Source: Brachybacterium sp. (GTDB lineage Bacteria > Actinomycetota > Actinomycetes > Actinomycetales > Dermabacteraceae). Taken from it: a stretch of DNA of 16,056 bases. Positions 1-6,313 of this stretch are shown piece after piece. The first letter of the stretch is position 1; each line of letters begins with the position of its first letter. Location of the stretch: NCBI GenBank assembly GCA_030451965.1, contig JAKDNE010000028.1, forward strand, positions 1-16,056, in the 5' to 3' direction. The notes below the pieces were generated by a model. That model ran no database searches. It worked only from the letters and a program-made list of their open reading frames with translations, and had not been told where the DNA came from. The position numbers and the translations under genes were made by a program.

Positions 1-1092
1 GTCGCCGAGGAGCCGATCAGCCCGAGCATCAGCACCGCCCCCGCCGACCTGGTCGAGGAACTCGAGGTCATCGGCGCGCCCCGCCGCACCCGCAGCAGCT
101 CCGGCGCCTTCCCCGATGCCCGCTCCCGCCGGCGCTACCGGATCATGCTGGCCGCTCTGATCGTGCTGGCCATCGGGTTCGCCGCGGGGCTGCTCGCGGT
201 CGGCAACCCGATGGAGGTGGGCTCGCGCGGCTTCTGGCTGATCGTCGAGATGCGCGCGACCTCGCTGGTGGTGATGGCGGTGGTCGCGTTCTGCCAGGCG
301 GTCGCGACGATCACCTTCATGACCGTGACCAACAACCGCATCATCACGCCCTCGATCATGGGCTTCGAATCCCTCTACACCGTGATCCAGACCGGGGCGG
401 TCTACCTGCTGGGTGTGGCCGGGGTGGTCGCACTCCAGGGCACCGGCCAGTTCCTGCTGCAGGTCGCGGTGATGGTCGGGCTCTCGGTGCTGCTGTACGG
501 CTGGCTGCTGCGCGGCCGGTACGCGAACATCCAGGTGATGCTGCTGGTGGGCATCATCATCGGCGGCGGCATGGGCGCGATCTCCACCTTCATGCAGCGC
601 CTGCTCACCCCGAGCGAGTTCGACGTGCTCACCGCGCGACTGTTCGGCTCGGTGCAGAACGCGAGCGTCGAGTACCTGCCCTACGCGATCCCGCTGATCC
701 TCATCGCGGGCGTGCTGATCTGGTCGAACGCCCACCGGCTCAACGTCATCTCGCTGGGTCGCGACGTCTGCATCAACGTCGGCGTCGACCACGGGCGCCA
801 GACGATCTTTATGCTCGTGCTGGTCTCGGTCCTGATGGCGGTCTCCACCGCGCTCGTCGGGCCGATGACCTTCTTCGGCTTCCTGGTCGCGACGCTGACC
901 TTCCAGCTGGCCGGCACCCACGACCATCGACGACTGCTGCCGGTCGGCGTGCTGACCGGCTTCGTGGTCCTCGCCGGCGCGTACTTCATCATGAACCATG
1001 TGTTCGCCGCGCAGGGCGTCGTGTCCATCATCATCGAACTCGTCGGAGGAACCGTGTTCCTCGTCGTCATCATGCGGAGGGGGCGCCTGTGA
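1..1092 (+). CDS. Iron-siderophore ABC transporter permease, FecCD family (5' end outside window)
   Basis: Membrane permease of a siderophore importer; it would form the inner-membrane channel with a second permease and the ATPase encoded next. The frame is open from base 1. The first ATG in frame is at 145, but no Shine-Dalgarno sequence precedes it and no GTG or TTG lies upstream in frame, so the true start is probably left of the window and about 48 polar, Arg/Ser-rich residues precede the first membrane helix. From codon 49 on there are about eight or nine hydrophobic segments. The stretch MRATSLVVMAVVAFCQAV followed by NNRIITPSIMGFESLY is the FecCD region in the form seen in the CeuC/YclO/FatC subgroup (petrobactin- or anguibactin-type uptake). 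It overlaps the ATPase gene by 4 nt. The substrate is inferred only from this subgroup likeness. A substrate-binding protein gene is not in the window. Confidence 0.9.
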   Translation, partial: VAEEPISPSISTAPADLVEELEVIGAPRRTRSSSGAFPDARSRRRYRIMLAALIVLAIGFAAGLLAVGNPMEVGSRGFWLIVEMRATSLVVMAVVAFCQAVATITFMTVTNNRIITPSIMGFESLYTVIQTGAVYLLGVAGVVALQGTGQFLLQVAVMVGLSVLLYGWLLRGRYANIQVMLLVGIIIGGGMGAISTFMQRLLTPSEFDVLTARLFGSVQNASVEYLPYAIPLILIAGVLIWSNAHRLNVISLGRDVCINVGVDHGRQTIFMLVLVSVLMAVSTALVGPMTFFGFLVATLTFQLAGTHDHRRLLPVGVLTGFVVLAGAYFIMNHVFAAQGVVSIIIELVGGTVFLVVIMRRGRL

Positions 1093-1844
1093 TCAGCATC
1101 GATGCAGTGCGGAAGCAGTATTCGGAAACGGTCGCGATCGGTCCGGTCACCGTCGACATCCCCTCCGGGGGAGTGACCGCCCTGGTGGGCCCCAACGGGG
1201 CCGGGAAGTCGACCCTGCTGACCATGGCGGGACGCCTGCTGGGGATCGACGAGGGCGCGATCCAGGTCGCCGGCTACGACATCTCCTCGACCGCCTCGAA
1301 GGACCTCGCGAAGATCCTCTCGGTGCTGCGCCAGGAGAACCACTTCATCACCCGCCTCACCGTGCGGCAGCTGGTGGGCTTCGGGCGCTTCCCCTACTCC
1401 AGGGGGCGCCTGACCACGCTGGACGAGCACAAGATCTCCGAGGCCATCGACTTCCTGAACCTCGATGAGCTCGAGGACCGCTACCTCGACCAGCTCTCGG
1501 GAGGCCAGCGCCAGCGCGCCTACGTGGCGATGGTGCTGGCCCAGGACACCGAGTACGTGCTGCTGGACGAGCCGCTGAACAACCTCGACATGCGCCACAG
1601 CGTGCAGATGATGGGGCGGCTGCGAGACGCCGCCCGCGAGCTGGACCGCACGATCGTGGTGGTCCTGCACGACATCAACTTCGCGGCGCACTACGCGGAC
1701 CACATCATCGCCATGAAGAACGGCGGAGTGGTCGAGGCCGGGCCGGTCGGCGAGATGATGAACGGTGAGGTGCTCACGCGGGTGTTCGACACCCCGGTGC
1801 AGGTCATCGATGGGCCGACGGGTCCGCTCGCGGTCTACTACTGA
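1089..1844 (+). CDS. Iron-siderophore ABC transporter ATP-binding protein
   Basis: Cytoplasmic ATPase that powers siderophore import through the permease encoded just upstream. All nucleotide-binding motifs are intact: Walker A GPNGAGKST at residues 34-42, Q-loop Gln82, signature LSGGQRQR at 136-143, Walker B YVLLDEP at 156-162 with catalytic Glu161, D-loop around 164-167, and switch His194. The length of 251 aa is usual for FecE/CeuD/YclP-type ATPases. Translation starts at GTG 1089, inside a GTGA overlap with the permease stop, with GGAGG at 1076-1080 (8-nt spacing), which supports translational coupling. It is the last gene of its operon; a stem beginning at its stop codon is the probable terminator. 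The family assignment is secure, the exact iron chelate is not. Confidence 0.93.
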   Translation: MISIDAVRKQYSETVAIGPVTVDIPSGGVTALVGPNGAGKSTLLTMAGRLLGIDEGAIQVAGYDISSTASKDLAKILSVLRQENHFITRLTVRQLVGFGRFPYSRGRLTTLDEHKISEAIDFLNLDELEDRYLDQLSGGQRQRAYVAMVLAQDTEYVLLDEPLNNLDMRHSVQMMGRLRDAARELDRTIVVVLHDINFAAHYADHIIAMKNGGVVEAGPVGEMMNGEVLTRVFDTPVQVIDGPTGPLAVYY

Positions 1845-1869
1845 GCCGCGAGGCGGACCGACCGGCTCA
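1842..1869. terminator. Probable bidirectional terminator between convergent genes
   Basis: TGAGCCG (1842-1848) pairs perfectly with CGGCTCA (1863-1869) around a 14-nt loop. The left arm contains the ATPase stop codon and the right arm contains the complement of the reductase stop codon, so the same stem would form in both transcripts. There is no U-tract on either side, which is common for actinomycete terminators. Terminator activity is inferred. Confidence 0.5.
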
Positions 1870-2715
1870 GGCGGTCTTGGTCGCCGGGTCCGCGCCGCCG
1901 CGGCCGTCGGGGCGGTCCAGCCCGTCGATCGCCGCGACCTCCTCGGCCGTGAGCTGCAGCTCGACGGCGGCGAGGTTCTCCACGATCCGCGAGGGCGTCA
2001 CCGACTTCGGGATGGTGACGATGCCGTGGGCGAGGTGCCAGGCCAGCACCACCTGGGCAGGGCTCGCGCCGTGCGCCTCGGCGATGGCGGTGACCGCGGT
2101 GTTCTCCAGCAGATCGGACTTCCCCTGGCCCAGCGGGCCCCAGGCCTCGGTGAGGATGCCGTGGCGCTCGTGGACCTCGCGCAGCTCACGCTGCTGGAAG
2201 TAGGGGTGCAGCTCGATCTGGTGGATCGCGGGGACCACACCGGTGGCCTCGATGATCTCCTCGAGCTGGGCCGCGGGGTGGTTGGAGACCCCGATCGCGC
2301 GGACCAGACCGCGCTTCTGCAGCTCGATCAGGGCCTTCCAGGCCTCGACGTACTGACCCTGCGCCGGCACGGCCCAGTGCACCAGGAACAGGTCCACGTA
2401 GTCCAGGCCGAGCCGTGCGAGGGAGGCCTCGCAGGCGGCGATCGCGTCGTCAGCGCCGTGGGCGTCGTTCCACAGCTTGGTGGTGACGAAGAGGTCCTCA
2501 CGAGCGATACCGGAGGCGGCGATCGCACGACCCACCCCTGCCTCGTTCCCGTAGATCTTCGCGGTGTCGAGGTGCCGGTAGCCGGCCCGGAGCGCCTGGA
2601 CCGTGACGTCGGCGGCGACCTCGTCCGCCACCTTGAAGACGCCGTAGCCGAGCTGGGGGATGGTGCGACCGTCGTGGAACGACAGATGCGGGACGGCAGG
2701 AGACGCTGAAGACAT
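1867..2715 (-). CDS. Aldo/keto reductase (2,5-diketo-D-gluconate reductase-like)
   Basis: Cytosolic NADPH-dependent carbonyl reductase of the AKR superfamily, probably AKR5-like. The 282-residue protein folds as a TIM barrel by homology. The catalytic tetrad is complete: Asp50 and Tyr55 in HLDTAKIYGNE, Lys80 in FVTTKLWND, and His113 in LFLVHW. Other family landmarks are AIGVSNH, the QIELHPYFQQ strand and the cofactor-binding IPKSVTPSRIVEN near the C-terminus. The start ATG lies at the right end of the gene, with AAAGG (complement of 2722-2726) about 6 nt upstream. It is transcribed away from the MFS exporter, so the two share a 114-bp control region, and it converges on the ABC ATPase gene. 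The physiological substrate cannot be read from sequence; members of this group reduce diketogluconate, methylglyoxal and other aldehydes. Confidence 0.93.
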   Translation of the reverse strand: MSSASPAVPHLSFHDGRTIPQLGYGVFKVADEVAADVTVQALRAGYRHLDTAKIYGNEAGVGRAIAASGIAREDLFVTTKLWNDAHGADDAIAACEASLARLGLDYVDLFLVHWAVPAQGQYVEAWKALIELQKRGLVRAIGVSNHPAAQLEEIIEATGVVPAIHQIELHPYFQQRELREVHERHGILTEAWGPLGQGKSDLLENTAVTAIAEAHGASPAQVVLAWHLAHGIVTIPKSVTPSRIVENLAAVELQLTAEEVAAIDGLDRPDGRGGADPATKTA

Positions 2716-2776
2716 GGAAGACCTTTCTGGAGGGGTGATGCGGCCACCCTAGGCCCCGACGCCCGACGGCTCGCAG

Positions 2777-2798
2777 GCATCCTCCGTTCGGTGGATGC
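2777..2798. promoter_or_regulatory. 22-bp near-perfect palindrome, operator candidate
   Basis: The arms are GCATCC (2777-2782) and GGATGC (2793-2798). Inside them CCG (2784-2786) pairs with CGG (2789-2791), giving 9 of 11 symmetric base pairs around the centre at 2787/2788. It lies in the middle of the divergent region between the aldo/keto reductase and the MFS exporter. Length and symmetry fit a homodimeric repressor site, for example of the TetR type that often controls DHA2 exporters. No regulator gene is in the window, so the protein that would bind is unknown. Confidence 0.45.
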
Positions 2799-2801
2799 AG
2801 A

Positions 2802-2820
2802 TTGTGACGCCACGTCATAA
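2802..2820. promoter_or_regulatory. Second palindrome overlapping the MFS promoter, operator candidate
   Basis: TGACG (2805-2809) and CGTCA (2813-2817) form a perfect inverted repeat with a 3-bp spacer. TT at 2802-2803 and AA at 2819-2820 extend the symmetry after one mismatch. It also fits the loose T-N11-A form of LysR-type sites. Its right end runs into the candidate -10 hexamer at 2818-2823, so a protein bound here would be expected to block RNA polymerase at the exporter promoter. Confidence 0.4.
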
Positions 2821-2823
2821 AAT
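2818..2823 (+). promoter_or_regulatory. Candidate -10 element of the MFS exporter gene
   Basis: TAAAAT fits the actinobacterial TANNNT -10 motif and is one of the few A/T-rich spots in the region. It ends 6 nt before ATG 2830, the spacing expected if transcription begins at the start codon (leaderless mRNA). No convincing -35 hexamer is seen 16-18 bp upstream. Confidence 0.4.
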
Positions 2824-2829
2824 GGGGGC

Positions 2830-4470
2830 ATGAAGATGTCACGTCCCTCGCACGGCGGAGCGACGAACCCGGCCGCGTCCGCGCCGTCCACCCCGACCGA
2901 CCCCTCCACCGACCCCCGACGGTGGAAGGCGCTGGCCGTCCTGGCGACCGGTCTCGCCCTGATCGTCATCGACGGCTCGATCGTCGCGGTCTCGCTGCCC
3001 ACGATCATCGCCGACCTCGGGCTCGACCTCACCGACGCCCAGTGGGTCTCCACCAGCTATGCCGTGGTCCTCTCCGCCCTGCTGCTGGTCAGCGGACGGG
3101 TCGGCGACCGCATCGGGCGGCGGCGGCTGTTCCTGGCCGGCGTGGGTCTGTTCGTGATCGCCTCGGTGCTCGCGGCGCTGGCCGAGGGAGCGGGCTCCCT
3201 GATCGGAGCCCGCCTGCTGCAGGGGGTCGGCGGGGCGCTGATCCTGCCCTCCACGCTCTCCACCGTCAACGCGACCTTCCGGGGGTCCGAGCGCGCCGCT
3301 GCGTTCGGGGTGTGGGGCGCGGTGATGGCCGGCGCCGCCGCGCTCGGCCCGCTGCTCGGCGGCTGGCTGACCAGCTCGTTCTCCTGGCCCTGGATCTTCC
3401 TGGTCAACGTGCCGATCGGGATCCTGGTCCTCGCCGGAACCCTGGCATGGGTGCGGGAGACCCGGGATGCGCCGCAGGTGACGGGCGGCCGACGGGATCT
3501 CGATGTCCTCGGCGCCCTGCTCAGCGCGCTCGCCCTCGGCTCCCTGGTGTTCGCCATCGTCGAGGCGACCACGCTGGGCTGGTGGACGGAGCAGTCTCCG
3601 CTGGTGATCGGAGAGCTCACGCTCCACGGCCCCGGTCCGCTCTCCCTCGTCCCGCTGCTGCTGCTGTTCGGCGCCGCCGCGCTGACGGCCTTCCTCCTCA
3701 TCGAGCGGCATCGGGCGGCGGCCGGGCGCGAAGTGCTGCTGGACCTGACGCTGTTCCGGCTGCCGGCCTTCGCCTGGGGCAACATCACCGCCGGCACCGT
3801 CGCCATCGGAGAGTTCGGGCTGCTGTTCGTGCTGCCCCTCTACCTGGTGAACGTGCTGGCGCTGGGCACGCTCCAGGCGGGCCTGGTGCTCGCGGCCATG
3901 GCCGGAGGCGCCTTCCTCTCCGGCACTGCCGCCCGGCACCTGGCCGCGGCGATCGGTGCCCCGGGCACGGTGCTGGTCGGGCTCGGACTCGAGGTCCTCG
4001 GGATCGGCGTGCTCGCCGCGCTCCTCGGCCCGGCCACCCCCATCGCTCTGCTCGTGGGGGTCCTGGTCGTGTACGGGCTGGGTCTGGGACTCGCCTCCGC
4101 ACAGCTGACCTCGACCGTGCTCGCGCCCGTGCCGAAGGAGCAGTCGGGGCAGGGCTCGGCCACGCAGTCCACCGTCCGCCAGCTGGGCACGGCGCTGGGC
4201 ACCGCGATCTCCGGGGCCATGCTCGCTGCCGGGCTCGCGTCCCGCAGCGACTCCCTCACCGGGGAGGCCGTGCAGTACGGGCAGGCGCTGACCGATTCGG
4301 CCGGCTCGATCCTCCCGCAGCTGCGGGCCCAGCACGCTGACCCCGGCATGCTCGACGAGCTCGGCACCGTCTTCGCCGACGGTTCCCGCCTCGCCATGGC
4401 GGGCTCGGCCGGGTTCCTGCTGCTGGGGCTGCTCGGTGCGCTCGCCGTGCGACGGGCCGCTCGGCGCTGA
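2830..4470 (+). CDS. MFS transporter, DHA2 (EmrB/QacA-like) drug exporter family
   Basis: Proton-driven cytoplasmic-membrane exporter of drugs or small metabolites. The 546 residues and about 14 hydrophobic segments match the DHA2 family. Motif D1 is seen in DLTDAQWVSTSYAV. Motif A is GRVGDRIGRRR at residues 89-99, with Asp93. The antiporter motif C region holds GPLLGG at 173-178, followed by SWPWIFLVNVPIG. The N-terminal 30 residues are polar and Pro/Thr-rich, before the first helix. ATG 2830 suits a leaderless mRNA. ATG 2836, two codons in, has GGGGG at 2824-2828 with 7-nt spacing and is the better choice if a leader exists. It is divergent from the aldo/keto reductase, with two palindromes between them. 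A hairpin follows 7 nt after the stop. The substrate cannot be predicted. Confidence 0.93.
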   Translation: MKMSRPSHGGATNPAASAPSTPTDPSTDPRRWKALAVLATGLALIVIDGSIVAVSLPTIIADLGLDLTDAQWVSTSYAVVLSALLLVSGRVGDRIGRRRLFLAGVGLFVIASVLAALAEGAGSLIGARLLQGVGGALILPSTLSTVNATFRGSERAAAFGVWGAVMAGAAALGPLLGGWLTSSFSWPWIFLVNVPIGILVLAGTLAWVRETRDAPQVTGGRRDLDVLGALLSALALGSLVFAIVEATTLGWWTEQSPLVIGELTLHGPGPLSLVPLLLLFGAAALTAFLLIERHRAAAGREVLLDLTLFRLPAFAWGNITAGTVAIGEFGLLFVLPLYLVNVLALGTLQAGLVLAAMAGGAFLSGTAARHLAAAIGAPGTVLVGLGLEVLGIGVLAALLGPATPIALLVGVLVVYGLGLGLASAQLTSTVLAPVPKEQSGQGSATQSTVRQLGTALGTAISGAMLAAGLASRSDSLTGEAVQYGQALTDSAGSILPQLRAQHADPGMLDELGTVFADGSRLAMAGSAGFLLLGLLGALAVRRAARR

Positions 4471-4477
4471 GAGCTCC

Positions 4478-4496
4478 CGGACCGGTGCCCGGTCCG
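4478..4496 (+). terminator. Hairpin after the MFS gene, probable terminator
   Basis: CGGACCGG (4478-4485) pairs perfectly with CCGGTCCG (4489-4496) across a 3-nt loop, starting 7 nt after the exporter stop codon. There is no U-tract. The stem is strong and its position is right for a terminator of the exporter transcript; it also lies just upstream of the next promoter candidate. Confidence 0.55.
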
Positions 4497-4510
4497 TGAC
4501 CGGTGGCCCC

Positions 4511-4516
4511 TACGAT
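4511..4516 (+). promoter_or_regulatory. Candidate -10 element upstream of the LssY-domain gene
   Basis: TACGAT matches TANNNT and ends 6 nt before ATG 4523, so a transcript would begin at that ATG as a leaderless mRNA. No good -35 hexamer is visible at 16-18 bp spacing, where the sequence is occupied by the preceding terminator-like hairpin. Confidence 0.4.
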
Positions 4517-4522
4517 TGCCCC

Positions 4523-4555
4523 ATGAGAACGCGGAGCACGGAGCGCGAGCGATGA
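4523..4555 (+). CDS. 10-codon leader ORF coupled to the LssY-domain gene
   Basis: ATG 4523 opens a ten-residue peptide, MRTRSTERER, with four arginines. Its stop TGA (4553-4555) overlaps the ATG of the next gene in an ATGA. It sits 6 nt after a TANNNT hexamer, so it may be read from a leaderless mRNA, and it runs across the GGAG (4540-4543) that serves the main gene. What is seen is the ORF, the overlap and the spacing; translation and any regulatory role are inference. CGG and CGA appear among its Arg codons, though neither is clearly rare in this GC-rich genome. Annotators who start the main gene at TTG 4516 would read across this peptide in another frame. Confidence 0.4.
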   Translation: MRTRSTERER

Positions 4556-6192
4556 CGCCGGCACGCCAGGCGCACCTGGTGCCGCTGAGCCGTCCCGTCC
4601 CGCAGGAGCCGCCCGCCTATGACCATGCGAGGGGGCGCACCGCGCCGGGGCCGCGGTTCGAGCTCTACTCGCTGCTGGACAACCTGTTCATCGCCGCGGG
4701 CGTGGTGGTCTCGATCTGGCTCGCCCTGCTCTACCTGGTCGAGGGCTTCTCGCTCACCCCGATCCGGCTGCTGTATCTGCTGGGCTTCTGGTTGCTGCTG
4801 ACCTACATCGCCCTGCCGCGCCTGCACCAGCTGATGACGTGGATCTACCTGCCGGACTACTTCTTCGGCCGCACCCGCACCACCGAGGGGGTGCTCTCGG
4901 ACCCGATCAACCTCGCCTTCGACGGCTCCGAGCGGGATCTGCACGTGACGATGCGCCGGGCGGGCTGGGTGCTCGCCGAGGAGCGGACGCTCGCCTCGGC
5001 GTGGTCGATGGTGCGCTCGACGCTGCTGCGCCGCTCCTACCCGGCGGCGCCGGTCTCGAACCTGTACCTGATGGGGCGGCGCCACGACTTCACCTACCAG
5101 CAGGAGGTGGGCGGCACCACCACCAAGCGCCACCACGTGCGGTTCTGGCGGACGTCCCCGGATTTCGTGCTGCCGGGCGGGTACCGCGCGGACTGGCTGG
5201 CGGCCGGCACCTACGACCGCGCCGTCGGCTTCTCCTTCTTCACCCTGCAGATCACCCATCGGATCGACGAGAACATCGACGCCGAGCGCGATTTCGTGAT
5301 CGACACCGTCCGCTTCGCCGATCCGGAGATCGAGGTGGAGGTGATCAGGGAGTTCTCCACCTCGTATCACCACCGCAACGGCCAGGGCGACCGCATCCGC
5401 ACCGACGGCGACCTGCCGGTGCTCGACGTGGCCGGGGCGACGAGCCGCTCCGACGGCGCCACCGCGCTGATGCTCCCCCGGCACCGGCCGACGGGGACCT
5501 CGGTGATGAAGTCCCGTGCCCGGGCGGCGCTGGCGGCCGCTCGGCGCACCGGCACGTCGGCCTCACGCGCCGACGTCGCCGAGGAGCTGACCGCTCATTG
5601 GCAGGAGACGGTCGACGACTTCCATCAGCTCATCACGCGCGCCGCGGACCACCACCTCCCGCCGCCCACGGTGATCTTCACCGGGGTGCTGGTGGTGGTG
5701 CAGGCCGTGCTGGTCGTCCTGCAGTGGATCACCCGGCTGGGCGGGGTGGACCTCGCCTCCCTGAACCCCGATGCCGCGCTGGTGCTGCCGAGCGGTGAGG
5801 GGATGCTCGGGCCGACAGCCTTCGCGGTGGCGCTGGTGCTGCTGCAGGTCGGGGTGATCCGCCGCAGCCGGTGGGCGCGGATCGCTCTGATGGCGCTGTT
5901 CACCATCGACGCCTTCGCCGCGCTCGCGGTCGCCACCTCCATGTCCGGCGATGTTGCCCATTCGCTGCTGGTGGGGGCGGGGGCCTCCGCGCTCGGCGTG
6001 ATGGCGATCAGCTCCGACGCCTCACGACAGTGGGTCCAGACCCTGCGCCTGGACCACCGCAGTGCGGAGGCCGACGTGGACGCGGAGCCGGTGACCGGCG
6101 CGGGGCCTGCGGCGGGCGCGGAGGCGGTGTCCGAAGGAGACGCGGCGCGAGCGGTCGAGGGCGAGGACGCGGCGGCTCGCCCGGTGCTGTGA
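4552..6192 (+). CDS. Membrane protein with LssY C-terminal domain
   Basis: Probable integral membrane protein of 546 aa. A polar N-terminus is followed by two hydrophobic helices at about residues 44-65 and 70-90. A soluble segment of about 180 residues (roughly 100-280) then matches the LssY_C domain pattern: DPINLAF, MRRAGWVLAEE, SNLYLMGRRHDFTYQQEV, RHHVRFWRT and HRIDENIDAERDFV. After a polar linker come about four more hydrophobic segments between roughly residues 378 and 490, then an Ala/Glu-rich acidic tail. LssY_C was named after a Legionella type I secretion-locus protein and often occurs with PAP2 phosphatase domains; no PAP2 motif is seen here. Its biochemical role is unknown. ATG 4552 was chosen because GGAG (4540-4543) lies 8 nt upstream; an alternative TTG at 4516 adds 12 residues but has no better ribosome site. 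Confidence 0.82.
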   Translation: MTPARQAHLVPLSRPVPQEPPAYDHARGRTAPGPRFELYSLLDNLFIAAGVVVSIWLALLYLVEGFSLTPIRLLYLLGFWLLLTYIALPRLHQLMTWIYLPDYFFGRTRTTEGVLSDPINLAFDGSERDLHVTMRRAGWVLAEERTLASAWSMVRSTLLRRSYPAAPVSNLYLMGRRHDFTYQQEVGGTTTKRHHVRFWRTSPDFVLPGGYRADWLAAGTYDRAVGFSFFTLQITHRIDENIDAERDFVIDTVRFADPEIEVEVIREFSTSYHHRNGQGDRIRTDGDLPVLDVAGATSRSDGATALMLPRHRPTGTSVMKSRARAALAAARRTGTSASRADVAEELTAHWQETVDDFHQLITRAADHHLPPPTVIFTGVLVVVQAVLVVLQWITRLGGVDLASLNPDAALVLPSGEGMLGPTAFAVALVLLQVGVIRRSRWARIALMALFTIDAFAALAVATSMSGDVAHSLLVGAGASALGVMAISSDASRQWVQTLRLDHRSAEADVDAEPVTGAGPAAGAEAVSEGDAARAVEGEDAAARPVL

Positions 6193-6215
6193 CGACGGTC
6201 ACTGCAGGGTAGAGT
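6187..6215 (+). promoter_or_regulatory. Weak promoter candidate for the permease-stress protein unit
   Basis: CTGTGA (6187-6192) and TAGAGT (6210-6215) are spaced 17 bp apart; the -10 fits TANNNT while the -35 matches TTGACA at only three positions. Initiation near 6222 would give a leader of about 90 nt before the permease. The -35 overlaps the end of the LssY-domain gene. Confidence 0.3.
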
Positions 6216-6247
6216 GCACCCACCATCGCGCCGACTCCTCACGCCCA

Positions 6248-6267
6248 GTGACCTGGTGACAGGCCAC
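6248..6267 (+). promoter_or_regulatory. Leader hairpin with GNRA tetraloop before the amino-acid permease
   Basis: In the predicted 5' leader, CCTG (6252-6255) pairs with CAGG (6260-6263) and closes a GUGA loop, a GNRA tetraloop. Beyond one A-C mismatch, GTG (6248-6250) pairs with CAC (6265-6267). The rest of the 120-nt gap holds the ribosome site GGGAGG at 6303-6308 and nothing else recognisable. It does not match a riboswitch class I can identify. Confidence 0.3.
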
Positions 6268-6313
6268 CCCGCCGCCGCCGAGGCGTTCCCGTCCCCTTCT
6301 CTGGGAGGACCCC

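Noticed and set aside
2839..4335. Long minus-strand frame opposite the MFS gene
   Set aside because: Rich in Gln, Glu, Gly and Arg without domains; the plus strand has all DHA2 motifs.
4516..4551. TTG 4516 as the start of the LssY-domain protein
   Set aside because: It overlaps the -10 candidate, lacks a ribosome site, and ATG 4552 has GGAG at proper spacing. It is kept only as an alternative.
6216..6313. A c-di-AMP (ydaO) or other known riboswitch in the permease leader
   Set aside because: The leader is too short for ydaO and its conserved blocks are not seen; only one simple hairpin can be supported.
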